Made by a program: the position numbers and the translations under genes. 64,000 nt of DNA from a candidate division FCPU426 bacterium (GTDB lineage Bacteria > Oederibacteriota > Muellerivitia > Muellerivitales > DAHXKG01): contig DAHXKG010000002.1 of assembly GCA_027366525.1 (NCBI GenBank), positions 199,605 through 263,604 on the forward strand, in the 5' to 3' direction. The notes under the pieces were generated by a model. The model did no database searches. It worked only from the letters and a program-made list of their open reading frames with translations, and was not told the origin of the DNA. This document shows, one piece after another, positions 17,173-25,944 of this stretch. Position 1 is the stretch's first letter. Every line of letters starts with the position of its first letter.

Positions 17173-18095
17173 GTTTTCACCCCAAGTATTTTCAAAACGA
17201 ACGGAATTAAATCCTTCACATTTTCTTGAGAAGGAACATCCAGCCAGTTTATCGCGGAATGTTGATGCCTAAACCAAGTTTGTTGACGTTTAGAATATTG
17301 ATGTGTTCTAGTATAGATAAGATTCAACGCTTCTGCTTCATTAATCTCTCTCTTCAAATACATTTCCGTTTCACGATATCCAATGGCTTTCCATATCATA
17401 TGATCTCGTGGAATATTTGAGTTGATTAAATTTTGAGTTTCTAAAATCAACCCATTTTTCCACATCCACAAAATACGATCTTTTATATCCAAGTCAAGCT
17501 GTTTCTGCTTTTTTTTCAATCCAATAAAAATCACATTTTCACTTCCAAGCTTTTCAACCGGTTCTTGTATAGAAGTAGATCCAAAATATTTTTCTAATGC
17601 TCGGGAAATACGATAAGCATCATTGGGATGGATTTTCAATGCCGTGGTTTGATTAAGAGCCCGAAGCCAATCATGCGCTCGAGAAGACCCTAACCGCAGC
17701 ACTTCTTGATGAATCCAATATCGGATGTTGGAATTGGATAAACTGGTTGGATCAACACCTTCAATTAGTGATTTTAAATAAAAACCTGCCCCTCCTACTA
17801 AAATTACCTTTTGATTTTGTTGCTGTAACTGACGAATACGGTGCAGAGCTTGAGAAACAAATAAACCTGCACTCCAATTTTCGGGTAATGAAACAGAAGC
17901 AATAAAGTGATGTGAAACTTTTTCTTTCCATAACAGTGGTGGTTGACCGGTTCCAATTTCAACACCCTTATAAATTTGGAAGGCATCCACGGAAACAATA
18001 TGCGTGTTTAAGCGTTGACTTAATTCATACGCAAGTGCCGATTTTCCTGTACCCGTTGCTCCAATTAAAACTGGAATTTTGTATGAAAAAATCAC
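17169..18095 (-). CDS. miaA: tRNA dimethylallyltransferase
   Basis: MiaA transfers a dimethylallyl group to A37 of tRNAs reading UNN codons. It is 308 residues with a P-loop GATGTGKSALA (residues 13-23), VDAFQIYKGVEIGTGQP (about 35-51) in place of the common VDSxQxYRGxDIGTAKP, GGAGFYLKSL, and a C-terminal QTWFRHQ segment typical of the family. Usual family length is about 300. The start is GTG (18093-18095), two bases after the mutL stop, so translation is likely coupled. The downstream NUDIX gene overlaps by 4 bp. The mutL-miaA order is conserved in many bacteria. Confidence 0.94.
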   Translation of the reverse strand: MIFSYKIPVLIGATGTGKSALAYELSQRLNTHIVSVDAFQIYKGVEIGTGQPPLLWKEKVSHHFIASVSLPENWSAGLFVSQALHRIRQLQQQNQKVILVGGAGFYLKSLIEGVDPTSLSNSNIRYWIHQEVLRLGSSRAHDWLRALNQTTALKIHPNDAYRISRALEKYFGSTSIQEPVEKLGSENVIFIGLKKKQKQLDLDIKDRILWMWKNGLILETQNLINSNIPRDHMIWKAIGYRETEMYLKREINEAEALNLIYTRTHQYSKRQQTWFRHQHSAINWLDVPSQENVKDLIPFVLKILGVKT

Positions 18096-18097
18096 TT

Positions 18098-19924
18098 TTA
18101 GTGCCGATCAAACCTTCTATAAAGTTCCGAGAGTGAAATTGAAATTATAGTTGGCCTTCCATGTGGACATGCAAAAGGGATGGATTCTCGCCGCATTTGA
18201 TCGATTAATTGTTTCATTTGATTTTCATTAAGATGCTCGCCTGCCATAACGGCACTCCGACAAGATAAAAAAGTAATGGCTCTTTCTCGCAATTCCTCAA
18301 ACCGATTCTTTTCTTTAACTTCTATGGTCTCCGATTGGCTTAATTTATCTATAAAATCCTTTACCAATTGTTTTACATTTTTGTCTTTAAAATCCGCAGG
18401 AACCGAATTAATCAAAAATGTGTTTCGACCAAACTCCGTGATTTCCATTCCTAGTTCTTTTAAAAAAGCACTATGTTCAATTAAAAAACGACTTTCCTTA
18501 AGAGTAAGATCCAGCTGTTCTGGAATCAGCAGTGGCTGTATTTCCAATTGTTGATTTTGAAGTTTTTTTAGCCAGTGTTCAAAATTCAATCGTTCATGAA
18601 CCGTATGCTGATCAGCAATAAATAATTCAGTATCTGATTGAAAGACAATAAAAGTATTAAAAATTTGAGTAAAATTATACAATACAATGTTAGGATCAAT
18701 TTTCCGCGCTGCAGAACTTGATTTTAGGATTTTAACGTCATTAAGCACCGTAGTCATGGTTAGGTTGGTCAATGAATTTTTAAAAAGATCGTTTGAAAAT
18801 TGGCTAATAGAATCTTGAGTGGATTGTGGTACCATTTTTTCTTCGGTACTTTTATTAACATCGCCCCCCCATTCTACATGCGTTTTTTCAAATGAATTTA
18901 CCATGGGGTTACTTTCTAGCGTTGGCTGATTTGAAATATTCGATTTTAATAATTGTTCTCGTATGACATGAACAACCATTTGATAAATTTCATGTTCATT
19001 CGTAAATTTCACTTCGCGTTTAGTTGGATGAACATTTACGTCAACTTGACCAGGCGGAATCTGCAAAAACAAAACAACCATTGGGAATCTTTTGGTTGGA
19101 AGTAATGTTTGATAAGCCGTTAAAACAGCATAATTCAATGATGAATTCATTATCCAACGATTATTGACAAAATAGATCATATTCTCTCGAGTTGAACGAG
19201 TAACGGTTGGAATACTTATGACTCCTTTTACGCCGATTAAATTATAAGCGGCCTCAAAGGGTAACATATTTTCACAAATATTTTTTCCAAATACTTGTTC
19301 TAATCGTTGATTAAACGTCGAGTGACTCATTTGAAATATAATAGTGGAGTTTACTTTTATTTGAAATGCAACACTAGGAAATGCTAATGCATACGTTAGA
19401 ATGGTTGTTAAGATATGCCGTTCTTCCGTGGTCTTTTTTTTCATAAATTTCAATCGAGCGGGGGTCGATGAAAACAACTTAGAAATGGAAACCGTTGTTC
19501 CTGGATTCCGTGCAACATCGCGGGTTTCCATAACAGATTCCAAGTTGATTTTTAAATATGTTCCCACTTCTTGATCAACTTTTCGGGTAGTGATAGTAAA
19601 ATCAGAAACTGAAGCAATGCTGGCTAGTGCTTCGCCTCGAAATCCAAATGACTGAATGGTAAATAAATCTTCGACGTTTTTAATTTTACTTGTAGCATGT
19701 TTATGAATCGACAAAAGTGCATCATCTTTTGACATCCCTTCACCATTATCACTCACTTGAATTAATTGAAAACCAGCGTCTTGAATTTCAACATCGATTC
19801 TAGTGGCATTTGCATCTAACGCATTTTCAATGAGTTCTTTTACAACCGACGCGGGTCTCTCAACAACTTCACCGGCTGCAATTTGATTGACAACTTGGGG
19901 TGGCAAGACCTGAATTCTATTCAT
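18098..19924 (-). CDS. mutL: DNA mismatch repair protein MutL
   Basis: A 608-residue GHKL ATPase. N-terminal motifs are complete: ELIENALDAN, VSDNGEGM, and GFRGEALASIASV, followed by NVHPTKREVKF. The C-terminal dimerisation domain carries DQHTVHERLNFE (from D438), fitting the MutL endonuclease motif DQHAx2Ex4E with Thr for Ala. It also has CRSAVMAGEHL and FACPHGRPT. This suggests a nicking MutL, as in bacteria lacking MutH. It works with MutS, which is not in the window. It heads the mutL-miaA-nudix set, 28 bp downstream of the cyclase gene. Confidence 0.96.
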   Translation of the reverse strand: MNRIQVLPPQVVNQIAAGEVVERPASVVKELIENALDANATRIDVEIQDAGFQLIQVSDNGEGMSKDDALLSIHKHATSKIKNVEDLFTIQSFGFRGEALASIASVSDFTITTRKVDQEVGTYLKINLESVMETRDVARNPGTTVSISKLFSSTPARLKFMKKKTTEERHILTTILTYALAFPSVAFQIKVNSTIIFQMSHSTFNQRLEQVFGKNICENMLPFEAAYNLIGVKGVISIPTVTRSTRENMIYFVNNRWIMNSSLNYAVLTAYQTLLPTKRFPMVVLFLQIPPGQVDVNVHPTKREVKFTNEHEIYQMVVHVIREQLLKSNISNQPTLESNPMVNSFEKTHVEWGGDVNKSTEEKMVPQSTQDSISQFSNDLFKNSLTNLTMTTVLNDVKILKSSSAARKIDPNIVLYNFTQIFNTFIVFQSDTELFIADQHTVHERLNFEHWLKKLQNQQLEIQPLLIPEQLDLTLKESRFLIEHSAFLKELGMEITEFGRNTFLINSVPADFKDKNVKQLVKDFIDKLSQSETIEVKEKNRFEELRERAITFLSCRSAVMAGEHLNENQMKQLIDQMRRESIPFACPHGRPTIISISLSELYRRFDRH

Positions 19925-19952
19925 ATTCCATTTTCATATCAAACAAGATATT

Positions 19953-21554
19953 TCACGAATTTTGATCGATTGGAAGCGAAGAAATCGCTTCATAAATCTG
20001 AATTTTTTCTTTTTTACCACGAATTGTTTTAATCGGTAATTTATTAAAATTAAAATTATTTTTGGATAGATTCCATGTTTTTTCAGAAACTAAGATTTGA
20101 TTACTTTGGGATTCACCCTCTAAACGCGAGGCCACATTGACCACATCACCAATGGCGGTGTACTCCATCCGGCGTTCACTTCCAATGTTACCTACAATTG
20201 CTTCCCCAGAATTGATTCCAATACCTATTTCAATTTGAATTGAAAAACGTTTCTGCCAATCGGAATTTAATTCAAAAATTCTTTCTCGCATTTTTAATGC
20301 CGTTTGAATACAACGAAATGCATGATCCGTCATTGAAATTGGAGCACCATAAATAGCCATAATGGCATCCCCGATAAATTTATCCAACGTCCCTGAGTAC
20401 GAAAAAATTATTTCGGACATGGAACTGAAATACTCATTGAGTATTTTGACAATGGTCTCCACCGGTTGCTGTTCCGTTAAACTTGTAAATCCTCGAATAT
20501 CGCAAAATAAAACACTAATTTCCTTTTTCCCCCCACCCAGTTTTATTGATTGAGGGTTTTTTAAAAAATCTTCGACAATATTTGGGGATAAATATCGTTG
20601 AAGTGAAGTTCTAAGCCGTTCCTCTTTGCGAGCATTATCAAATAGTTTTGCATTACTAATTGCAATTGCAGCTTGATTAGCAAATGCAGATAAAAAATAC
20701 ATATCCTCTTCATTAAAGGTTGAAGTCCCTTCTACTTTATCAACATAAATAACTCCAATAATTTTCTCGCGTTCCCAAATTGGAACACAAATGATTGAAG
20801 AAAGAGGAAGCGCCTTTAAACTATCACGTCCGGAAAACCGAATGTCATGTATGGGATCCAAAACGAGAGCTGGAAGCCGTTCCCGCAAAACCGTTTCGAC
20901 TATTGTTTTGCTATATGGTGCTTGCGCTTCATTCCAGCTAATTAAGTGAGTCGAAACAGGATCTAGTGTACCAGCTTCATTTTGTAATAATAAAAAGCCG
21001 CGATTGGCTTGCATTACTTTAATAGCCATCGTCATAATAATGTTCAAAAGAGTCTTGAGTTCCAATATTGAATTAACAATATTTCCCACTTCATATAGTG
21101 TTAAAAGTTTTTTGTGCGCCAATTCATTGATATTGGATAATTTTGAATCGGATTTATCTGTGGAAACTTCAACAGCAAATCTTAATCGGGTATTTCCGAT
21201 TGCAATAATATCTTGAGTTCGAATTGGACTTTCTGAAATTTTTGCTCCATTAATAAATGTTCCATTCGTGCTTCCTAAATCTTTTACATGGACACCACTC
21301 ATTCCCAAAATGATCTGACAATGCTGACGAGAAATAAGTGGATCTGTTAAAACAATGTCGCAGGTACTCGACCGGCCGATTGAAGTGGTGGGTCGTGTAA
21401 TTTTGTAGCTTTGTCCTTGTTCAATACCGGCTAAAACAGTAATGGTAATTTGAGGTTGTTTCCCAGATTTTGCGGGTGTTAATACAATACGACCTTGTGG
21501 AATTTCAAAATTACTTCTTGGTTTCTCTGAATTTGATGAATTACTAATGTTCAT
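19953..21554 (-). CDS. FHA-GAF-class III adenylate cyclase
   Basis: A 533-residue soluble signalling protein. The FHA domain spans residues about 36-130 (SIGRSSTCDIVL, SRQHC, DLGSTNGTFING), binding phosphothreonine. The GAF domain spans about 150-305, and the class III cyclase domain about 340-525. Metal aspartates are D352 (FCDIRGFT) and D396 (KFIGDAIMA). K392 and T466 in MEYTAIGD occupy the positions that select adenine in class IIIb enzymes, and N473 and R477 lie in NVASRLE. So it should make cAMP. Its start overlaps the stop of the upstream Ser/Thr kinase gene by 4 bp. The FHA domain next to a kinase suggests the kinase phosphorylates it or a protein that it binds. Confidence 0.93.
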   Translation of the reverse strand: MNISNSSNSEKPRSNFEIPQGRIVLTPAKSGKQPQITITVLAGIEQGQSYKITRPTTSIGRSSTCDIVLTDPLISRQHCQIILGMSGVHVKDLGSTNGTFINGAKISESPIRTQDIIAIGNTRLRFAVEVSTDKSDSKLSNINELAHKKLLTLYEVGNIVNSILELKTLLNIIMTMAIKVMQANRGFLLLQNEAGTLDPVSTHLISWNEAQAPYSKTIVETVLRERLPALVLDPIHDIRFSGRDSLKALPLSSIICVPIWEREKIIGVIYVDKVEGTSTFNEEDMYFLSAFANQAAIAISNAKLFDNARKEERLRTSLQRYLSPNIVEDFLKNPQSIKLGGGKKEISVLFCDIRGFTSLTEQQPVETIVKILNEYFSSMSEIIFSYSGTLDKFIGDAIMAIYGAPISMTDHAFRCIQTALKMRERIFELNSDWQKRFSIQIEIGIGINSGEAIVGNIGSERRMEYTAIGDVVNVASRLEGESQSNQILVSEKTWNLSKNNFNFNKLPIKTIRGKKEKIQIYEAISSLPIDQNS

Positions 21555-23359
21555 TTTTTTAATCCAAAAATGCTAATTGAAAAATTGGCTATATCTGTCA
21601 AATACACCGTATTTTCATTATCAATATAAATAGAATAATATCTTGGTGCAATCTTATAATTTCCCGGTGGTGTTCCAAAATCTGTCAAAAAATAGCCATC
21701 AGGATCAAAGATCTGCACCCTTAAATTACGGTCGGTAACAAAAATATTATTTTTAGAATCAGTTGCAATACCAAACGGAGAGGAAAATTCGCTATTGCCT
21801 GTTCCCCGTTTCCCAAATTTATATTTAAATACGCCTTTTTGGTTAAAAATTTGAATTCGAAAATTATGTTCATCCACTACAAGAATATTTGATTCCGTAT
21901 TAATGCATAGGCCAACAGGATTGTTAAATTCTCCAAATCGAGTTCCTTGATTGCCAAATTTATTTATCGCACGACCCGCAGTGTTAAAAACGCGTATTCG
22001 GTGATTCCCAGTATCAGACACATAAACATTTTCTTTTTTATCCAGCGCTAAGGCTTGAGGATGAAAAAATCCACCAAATCCGACTTCAATTTTTCCCATA
22101 TTTGGAGAAGCCGTTTCTCCAAATTTTGTTAAAACCTTGCCGTTTTTCTCAATGATTTGTACCGTACACGATTTTGAATCCAAAACAATGAGATTTCCCG
22201 CCGCATCTAAAGCTACTGAAACAGGCATTAAAAATACAGCTTCTTGTGTTTCAGTTTCTTTTCCGAATTTTCCAATAGAATAAAGATATTTACCTTCATT
22301 ATCAAAAACAAGAATTTGGCATTTTAACGAGTCCACAACATAAATTCGTTTTTGAGCATCTACGCTAATCGAAACCGGAGACATAAAATTACTTTCATCT
22401 TTTCCACGCGAACCAAATGTTCGAATGAGCTTATAATGAAATCCTCGATAGCGTAAGGTGTTGATATCCCCAACTTCTTTGATGACTTCTTGTTTTTCTA
22501 CATGAACCAAGGTCTGGTTCATTGCATTAAATGTAGTTTTATTTTCGGATGATATAATTTGATCAAAATATTTTTCTGGCACTGCTTCTAACATTTGCCT
22601 CATTTCCAGTGCAGATTGGAATCTTTTGGCTGGATCTTTCTGCAAGGCCTTTAAAATAATGGTTTGAATTTCTGCAGGAATATTGGGGCGAAGAATTCGA
22701 GGTTCAATAGGATCATCTTTTAAAATTTTATTTAAAACAACCATTGGAACTTCATCAAAAAATGGGAGTTGACCGGTTACTATTTCATATAAAATAACAC
22801 CTAATGAATACAGGTCAGAAACAGGTACGGGATGACCCAAAACTTGTTCTTTGGACATATAATAAAGCGTCCCTCCTATTCCAGATCCATGTTGATTGGA
22901 TTGAACCAGTGTGGCAGTTCCAAAATCAGTTATTTTCACTTTTCGATCAGAAGTTAGAAGAATATTCCCAGGTTTTAAATCACGATGAATAATATTTTTC
23001 TCATGGGCATAATTTAACGCTGATAATATTTGAATTAAGATTTCACGTATCTCTCTTATCGTTAATGAAGTGTCTTTCATTAACTGCGCCAAATTATTGC
23101 CATCTACATATTCCATTACCATAAAAAAAATATTTTCTGCTTTATCAACTGTTAACAATTGAACAATATTTGGGTGGTCTAAAGAAGCTAGCAGTTTAGG
23201 TTCAGCAACTAAAGTCGTAAAATTTTCCTTTTGATTATGTGGAATTTTCAAAGCAACTTTTTTCCCAATCCATGTATCCTCAGCTAACCACACAGTGCCA
23301 AAAGTTCCACTACCCTTAATCTCAATCAATTTATACTTATCAATATGCCCTTGAAGCAT
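21551..23359 (-). CDS. Ser/Thr protein kinase with C-terminal NHL beta-propeller
   Basis: A 602-residue protein. The Hanks-type kinase domain is at residues about 8-270: glycine loop GSGTFGTVW (17-25), K38 in VALKIP, HRDLKPGNILL with D127, and DFGTATL with D145. It appears catalytically complete. Residues about 310-600 form NHL repeats such as FMSPVSISVDAQKRIYVVDS, FFHPQALALDKKENVYVSDT and FSSPFGIATDSKNNIFVTDR. M. tuberculosis PknD has kinase and NHL parts joined by a transmembrane helix. Here I see no membrane segment in the linker, so the whole protein may be cytosolic. The FHA-cyclase gene follows with a 4-bp overlap. AAAGGA precedes the ATG. Confidence 0.93.
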   Translation of the reverse strand: MLQGHIDKYKLIEIKGSGTFGTVWLAEDTWIGKKVALKIPHNQKENFTTLVAEPKLLASLDHPNIVQLLTVDKAENIFFMVMEYVDGNNLAQLMKDTSLTIREIREILIQILSALNYAHEKNIIHRDLKPGNILLTSDRKVKITDFGTATLVQSNQHGSGIGGTLYYMSKEQVLGHPVPVSDLYSLGVILYEIVTGQLPFFDEVPMVVLNKILKDDPIEPRILRPNIPAEIQTIILKALQKDPAKRFQSALEMRQMLEAVPEKYFDQIISSENKTTFNAMNQTLVHVEKQEVIKEVGDINTLRYRGFHYKLIRTFGSRGKDESNFMSPVSISVDAQKRIYVVDSLKCQILVFDNEGKYLYSIGKFGKETETQEAVFLMPVSVALDAAGNLIVLDSKSCTVQIIEKNGKVLTKFGETASPNMGKIEVGFGGFFHPQALALDKKENVYVSDTGNHRIRVFNTAGRAINKFGNQGTRFGEFNNPVGLCINTESNILVVDEHNFRIQIFNQKGVFKYKFGKRGTGNSEFSSPFGIATDSKNNIFVTDRNLRVQIFDPDGYFLTDFGTPPGNYKIAPRYYSIYIDNENTVYLTDIANFSISIFGLKK

Positions 23360-23416
23360 CCTAATCCTTTGAACTTAATTTGCTACTCATCTATTCTAAC
23401 AAATGGACCGCTTGAC

Positions 23417-23941
23417 TCAAAGAAGGAACTTATTCATTTTTTCTTTTTTAAGTAGTTCCCACTTAGCCTTATGCCCATATCTAAATCCACCCAAATTATG
23501 ATTTTTCAAAACAACCCGATGACATGGAATTAAAAGAGGAATGGGATTTTTATTAAGGGCGTTTCCTACCGCCCGGGATGAATTCGGAAATCCTGCGTGA
23601 TCTGCAATCCATGAATATGAACATGTGTTTCCAATCAAAATATTCTTTGTAATCTCTAATATTTTTTTTTGAAAATCAGGTAATCCATTTAAATCCAGAA
23701 TAATCTTATCATTTAATCGACCGGTCCAAGCTTTTTGAACCCATAAATAATACTGCCGAGGAATCGGCCGGAGAAATAAAACATAGGGATACCGATGTTG
23801 AATTTTGTCTTCTAGTTTTCTTCTTATCCACAATTTTTTTCTTTGTGGATAAGTTAAAGCAACAATTCCAACCTCTGACCACGCTATTGCTGAATAGTGC
23901 TTTTGGATATTAATGATGTTATAAAATAAAACCGATTCCAT
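23417..23941 (-). CDS. ogt: Methylated-DNA--protein-cysteine methyltransferase
   Basis: A DNA repair protein that removes O6-alkyl groups from guanine onto its own cysteine. The C-terminal domain has SYSWIADHAGFP, RAVGNALNKNPIPLLIPCHRVV with the acceptor Cys of PCHR (residue 140 from this start), and LGGFRYGHKAKWELL. The frame extends upstream to an ATG at 23995, but that would overlap murJ by 50 bp and add 18 unrelated residues. The ATG at 23941, five bases past the murJ stop with AGAAG upstream, is preferred. Start uncertain, identity good. Confidence 0.87.
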   Translation of the reverse strand: MESVLFYNIINIQKHYSAIAWSEVGIVALTYPQRKKLWIRRKLEDKIQHRYPYVLFLRPIPRQYYLWVQKAWTGRLNDKIILDLNGLPDFQKKILEITKNILIGNTCSYSWIADHAGFPNSSRAVGNALNKNPIPLLIPCHRVVLKNHNLGGFRYGHKAKWELLKKEKMNKFLL

Positions 23942-23945
23942 ATTA

Positions 23946-25559
23946 TTAAAACTTCTTTTTTGGGGTTCTAAAAATCCATGATAAGCTTTCAACATGCAAA
24001 ATTTTTAATAAAGAGTAATAAACGCCACTCCCCACTGCAATAGGAATAAACACACTTACAATTGAATTGCCCCATCCATGATATTGATTGCAAATTCTTA
24101 ATGCTTCCCAAGCCAAAAAAGCCATTACCACTGTAGCAAAAGTAATTTTAAATATTTCCAGTTTGATTTTTGTCCATTTAATTTTCAAATTGATTTTTTT
24201 CAAGCCAATTATTAAAAAAATCACGTTAGCCAAGGCGCCTAAAGCAGTTGATAATGCAAGTATTAAAAACTTTGTATGTTCATTTGAGATATATAAAAAT
24301 GCGAGTAAGTTAATAATTAAATTAACAGACACCGAACTTATGCTTGCATACAATGGCCATCTGGTAAAATGGAATGAATAGTAAGCTGGAACAAGCAACT
24401 TAATCATCGTATAGAAAAGAAGACCTGAGGCATATAAGCAGGTGGCTTCCGCAACATAGAGCGTGGCTTGTTGATTAAATTGTCCATGATGAAATGCCAG
24501 ATTACAAACGGGATAACTCATAATCCATAAACCAGCAATGGATGGGAGCATAATCGCAATACTCGATTCCACTGCATCCGTTAAGGTATCACTGGTTGCC
24601 ACTGTGGCATTGGCTGCAGCTTGATGCGCCAAAAGTGGAAAAACCACTTGTGCAATTGAAACTCCAAAAACACCTAAAGGTAATTGCATCCATCGGTTTG
24701 CATAATACAAATCTGAAACATATCCGTTTTTCAAATATGATGCAAAAAACTGGTTAATTATGAAATTAATTTGAAAAATAGATGAACTAATTACTGCTGG
24801 TATCATCATTTGGATCATTTTGAAAACACCGGGATGTTTGGGAGGCCATGAAAATTTTATTTTTACTCCATATTTTCGAACTTGAGGAACTTGAATGATC
24901 CATTGCAAAAGAAGTCCAGCTACAGTGGCCATGGACCAAATAAAAATTAAATTAACGTTGCCCGATTGTATGTTTTTTTTAAAAAAAATCCAAAAACATA
25001 CACCGGTTCCAATCAACACTAAGTTCATCATTACCGGAGCATATGCTGAAACTTTAAAATCATAATGTGCATTTAAAAAACTCATCCATAATGCTGCAAA
25101 AGAAACAAATAAAATAATCGGAAAAAGAATTCGAGTTAATGCAATTGTTAATTGATATTTTTTCGGATTTAACATAAATCCACGAGCCAACACTTGAACT
25201 ATTAGTGGAGCAAAAATAATACCGAGAATAACGATAATTAACACTAAAACCAATAATAATGAAAAAACCTGATTTAACAATTCAATTGCATCTTCGTTTC
25301 CTTTTTCTCGTAAACTTTTTGAAAGAGTTGGTAAAAAGGCTGAATTTAATGATCCTTCACCTAAAAAATCGCGAAAAAGATTAGGAATTCTAAATGCAGT
25401 AAAGTAGGCATCCGAAAAAATTCCGGACCCGAAAATAGAAGCATTTAAGGCATCGCGAATAAAGCCTGTAATGCGACTCGTCCCGGTTGCTTGCGCAAGG
25501 GTTCGAAAATAATGGCCTAACGTTTTTATGGAAGATTCTTTCTTCCGCTTTTTTTTCAT
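23946..25559 (-). CDS. murJ: Lipid II flippase MurJ (MviN)
   Basis: A 537-residue polytopic MOP-superfamily protein that moves lipid II across the inner membrane for peptidoglycan synthesis. The N-terminus has TSRITGFIRDALNASIFG and AYFTAFRIPNLFRDFLGEGS, a signature of the family. About 14 hydrophobic segments follow. Length is typical. A basic stretch precedes the first helix. It is divergent from rpsT across a 114-bp promoter region, a neighbourhood seen in other bacteria. The ogt gene follows directly. Confidence 0.95.
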   Translation of the reverse strand: MKKKRKKESSIKTLGHYFRTLAQATGTSRITGFIRDALNASIFGSGIFSDAYFTAFRIPNLFRDFLGEGSLNSAFLPTLSKSLREKGNEDAIELLNQVFSLLLVLVLIIVILGIIFAPLIVQVLARGFMLNPKKYQLTIALTRILFPIILFVSFAALWMSFLNAHYDFKVSAYAPVMMNLVLIGTGVCFWIFFKKNIQSGNVNLIFIWSMATVAGLLLQWIIQVPQVRKYGVKIKFSWPPKHPGVFKMIQMMIPAVISSSIFQINFIINQFFASYLKNGYVSDLYYANRWMQLPLGVFGVSIAQVVFPLLAHQAAANATVATSDTLTDAVESSIAIMLPSIAGLWIMSYPVCNLAFHHGQFNQQATLYVAEATCLYASGLLFYTMIKLLVPAYYSFHFTRWPLYASISSVSVNLIINLLAFLYISNEHTKFLILALSTALGALANVIFLIIGLKKINLKIKWTKIKLEIFKITFATVVMAFLAWEALRICNQYHGWGNSIVSVFIPIAVGSGVYYSLLKILHVESLSWIFRTPKKKF

Positions 25560-25572
25560 AGTTTCTCAAATC

Positions 25573-25601
25573 TTGACACAATTCTAACATTGGTTTAGGA
25601 T
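25573..25601 (+). promoter_or_regulatory. Sigma-70 promoter of rpsT
   Basis: A perfect TTGACA (25573-25578), a 17-bp spacer and TAGGAT (25596-25601) lie on the plus strand in the gap between divergent murJ and rpsT. Transcription would begin near 25608, giving a leader of about 66 nt before the rpsT ATG. The spacing and exact -35 make this the best-supported promoter in the window. Confidence 0.6.
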
Positions 25602-25673
25602 AACTCAATATTTTGTTAACGATTTAACCATTTGAATCAAATTTTTAAACTATAACTATAGGAGCCTATTTAT

Positions 25674-25928
25674 ATGCCGATTATTAAGTCTTCAATTAAA
25701 GATGTCCGACGAATACAACGCCGAACTGTAAGAAACCGAGCAATCAAAGGCCGGCTTCGTACCGTTATTAAATCTGTTCTCAATGCAACAACTCGTGAAG
25801 AGGCACAAAATAAGCTCAAACTTGCTAATAAAGTTATTTTTCAAGCTAAATCCAAGGGCATCCTCAAAAAAAATACCGCCTCTCGTAAAATGTCACGATT
25901 ATCCATTCAAGTTCAAAAAATCAAATAA
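25674..25928 (+). CDS. rpsT: 30S ribosomal protein S20
   Basis: An 84-residue basic, helical protein of the small subunit that binds 16S rRNA. KSSIKDVRRIQRRTVRNRAIK (shown here as the N-terminal segment, residues 5-25) and the C-terminal KGILKKNTASRKMSRLS are family signatures. AGGAG lies 9 bases before the ATG. It is one of only two plus-strand protein genes after the strand switch. Its own strand has more C than G (56 versus 38 by hand count), unlike a typical leading-strand gene, so it probably lies against the replication fork. It converges with holA 16 bp downstream. Confidence 0.96.
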   Translation: MPIIKSSIKDVRRIQRRTVRNRAIKGRLRTVIKSVLNATTREEAQNKLKLANKVIFQAKSKGILKKNTASRKMSRLSIQVQKIK

Positions 25929-25944
25929 GCCGTTGGTTGCGTAT

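Noticed and set aside
23942-23995. Longer N-terminus of the alkyltransferase
   Set aside because: It would overlap murJ by 50 bp and add residues without family similarity.
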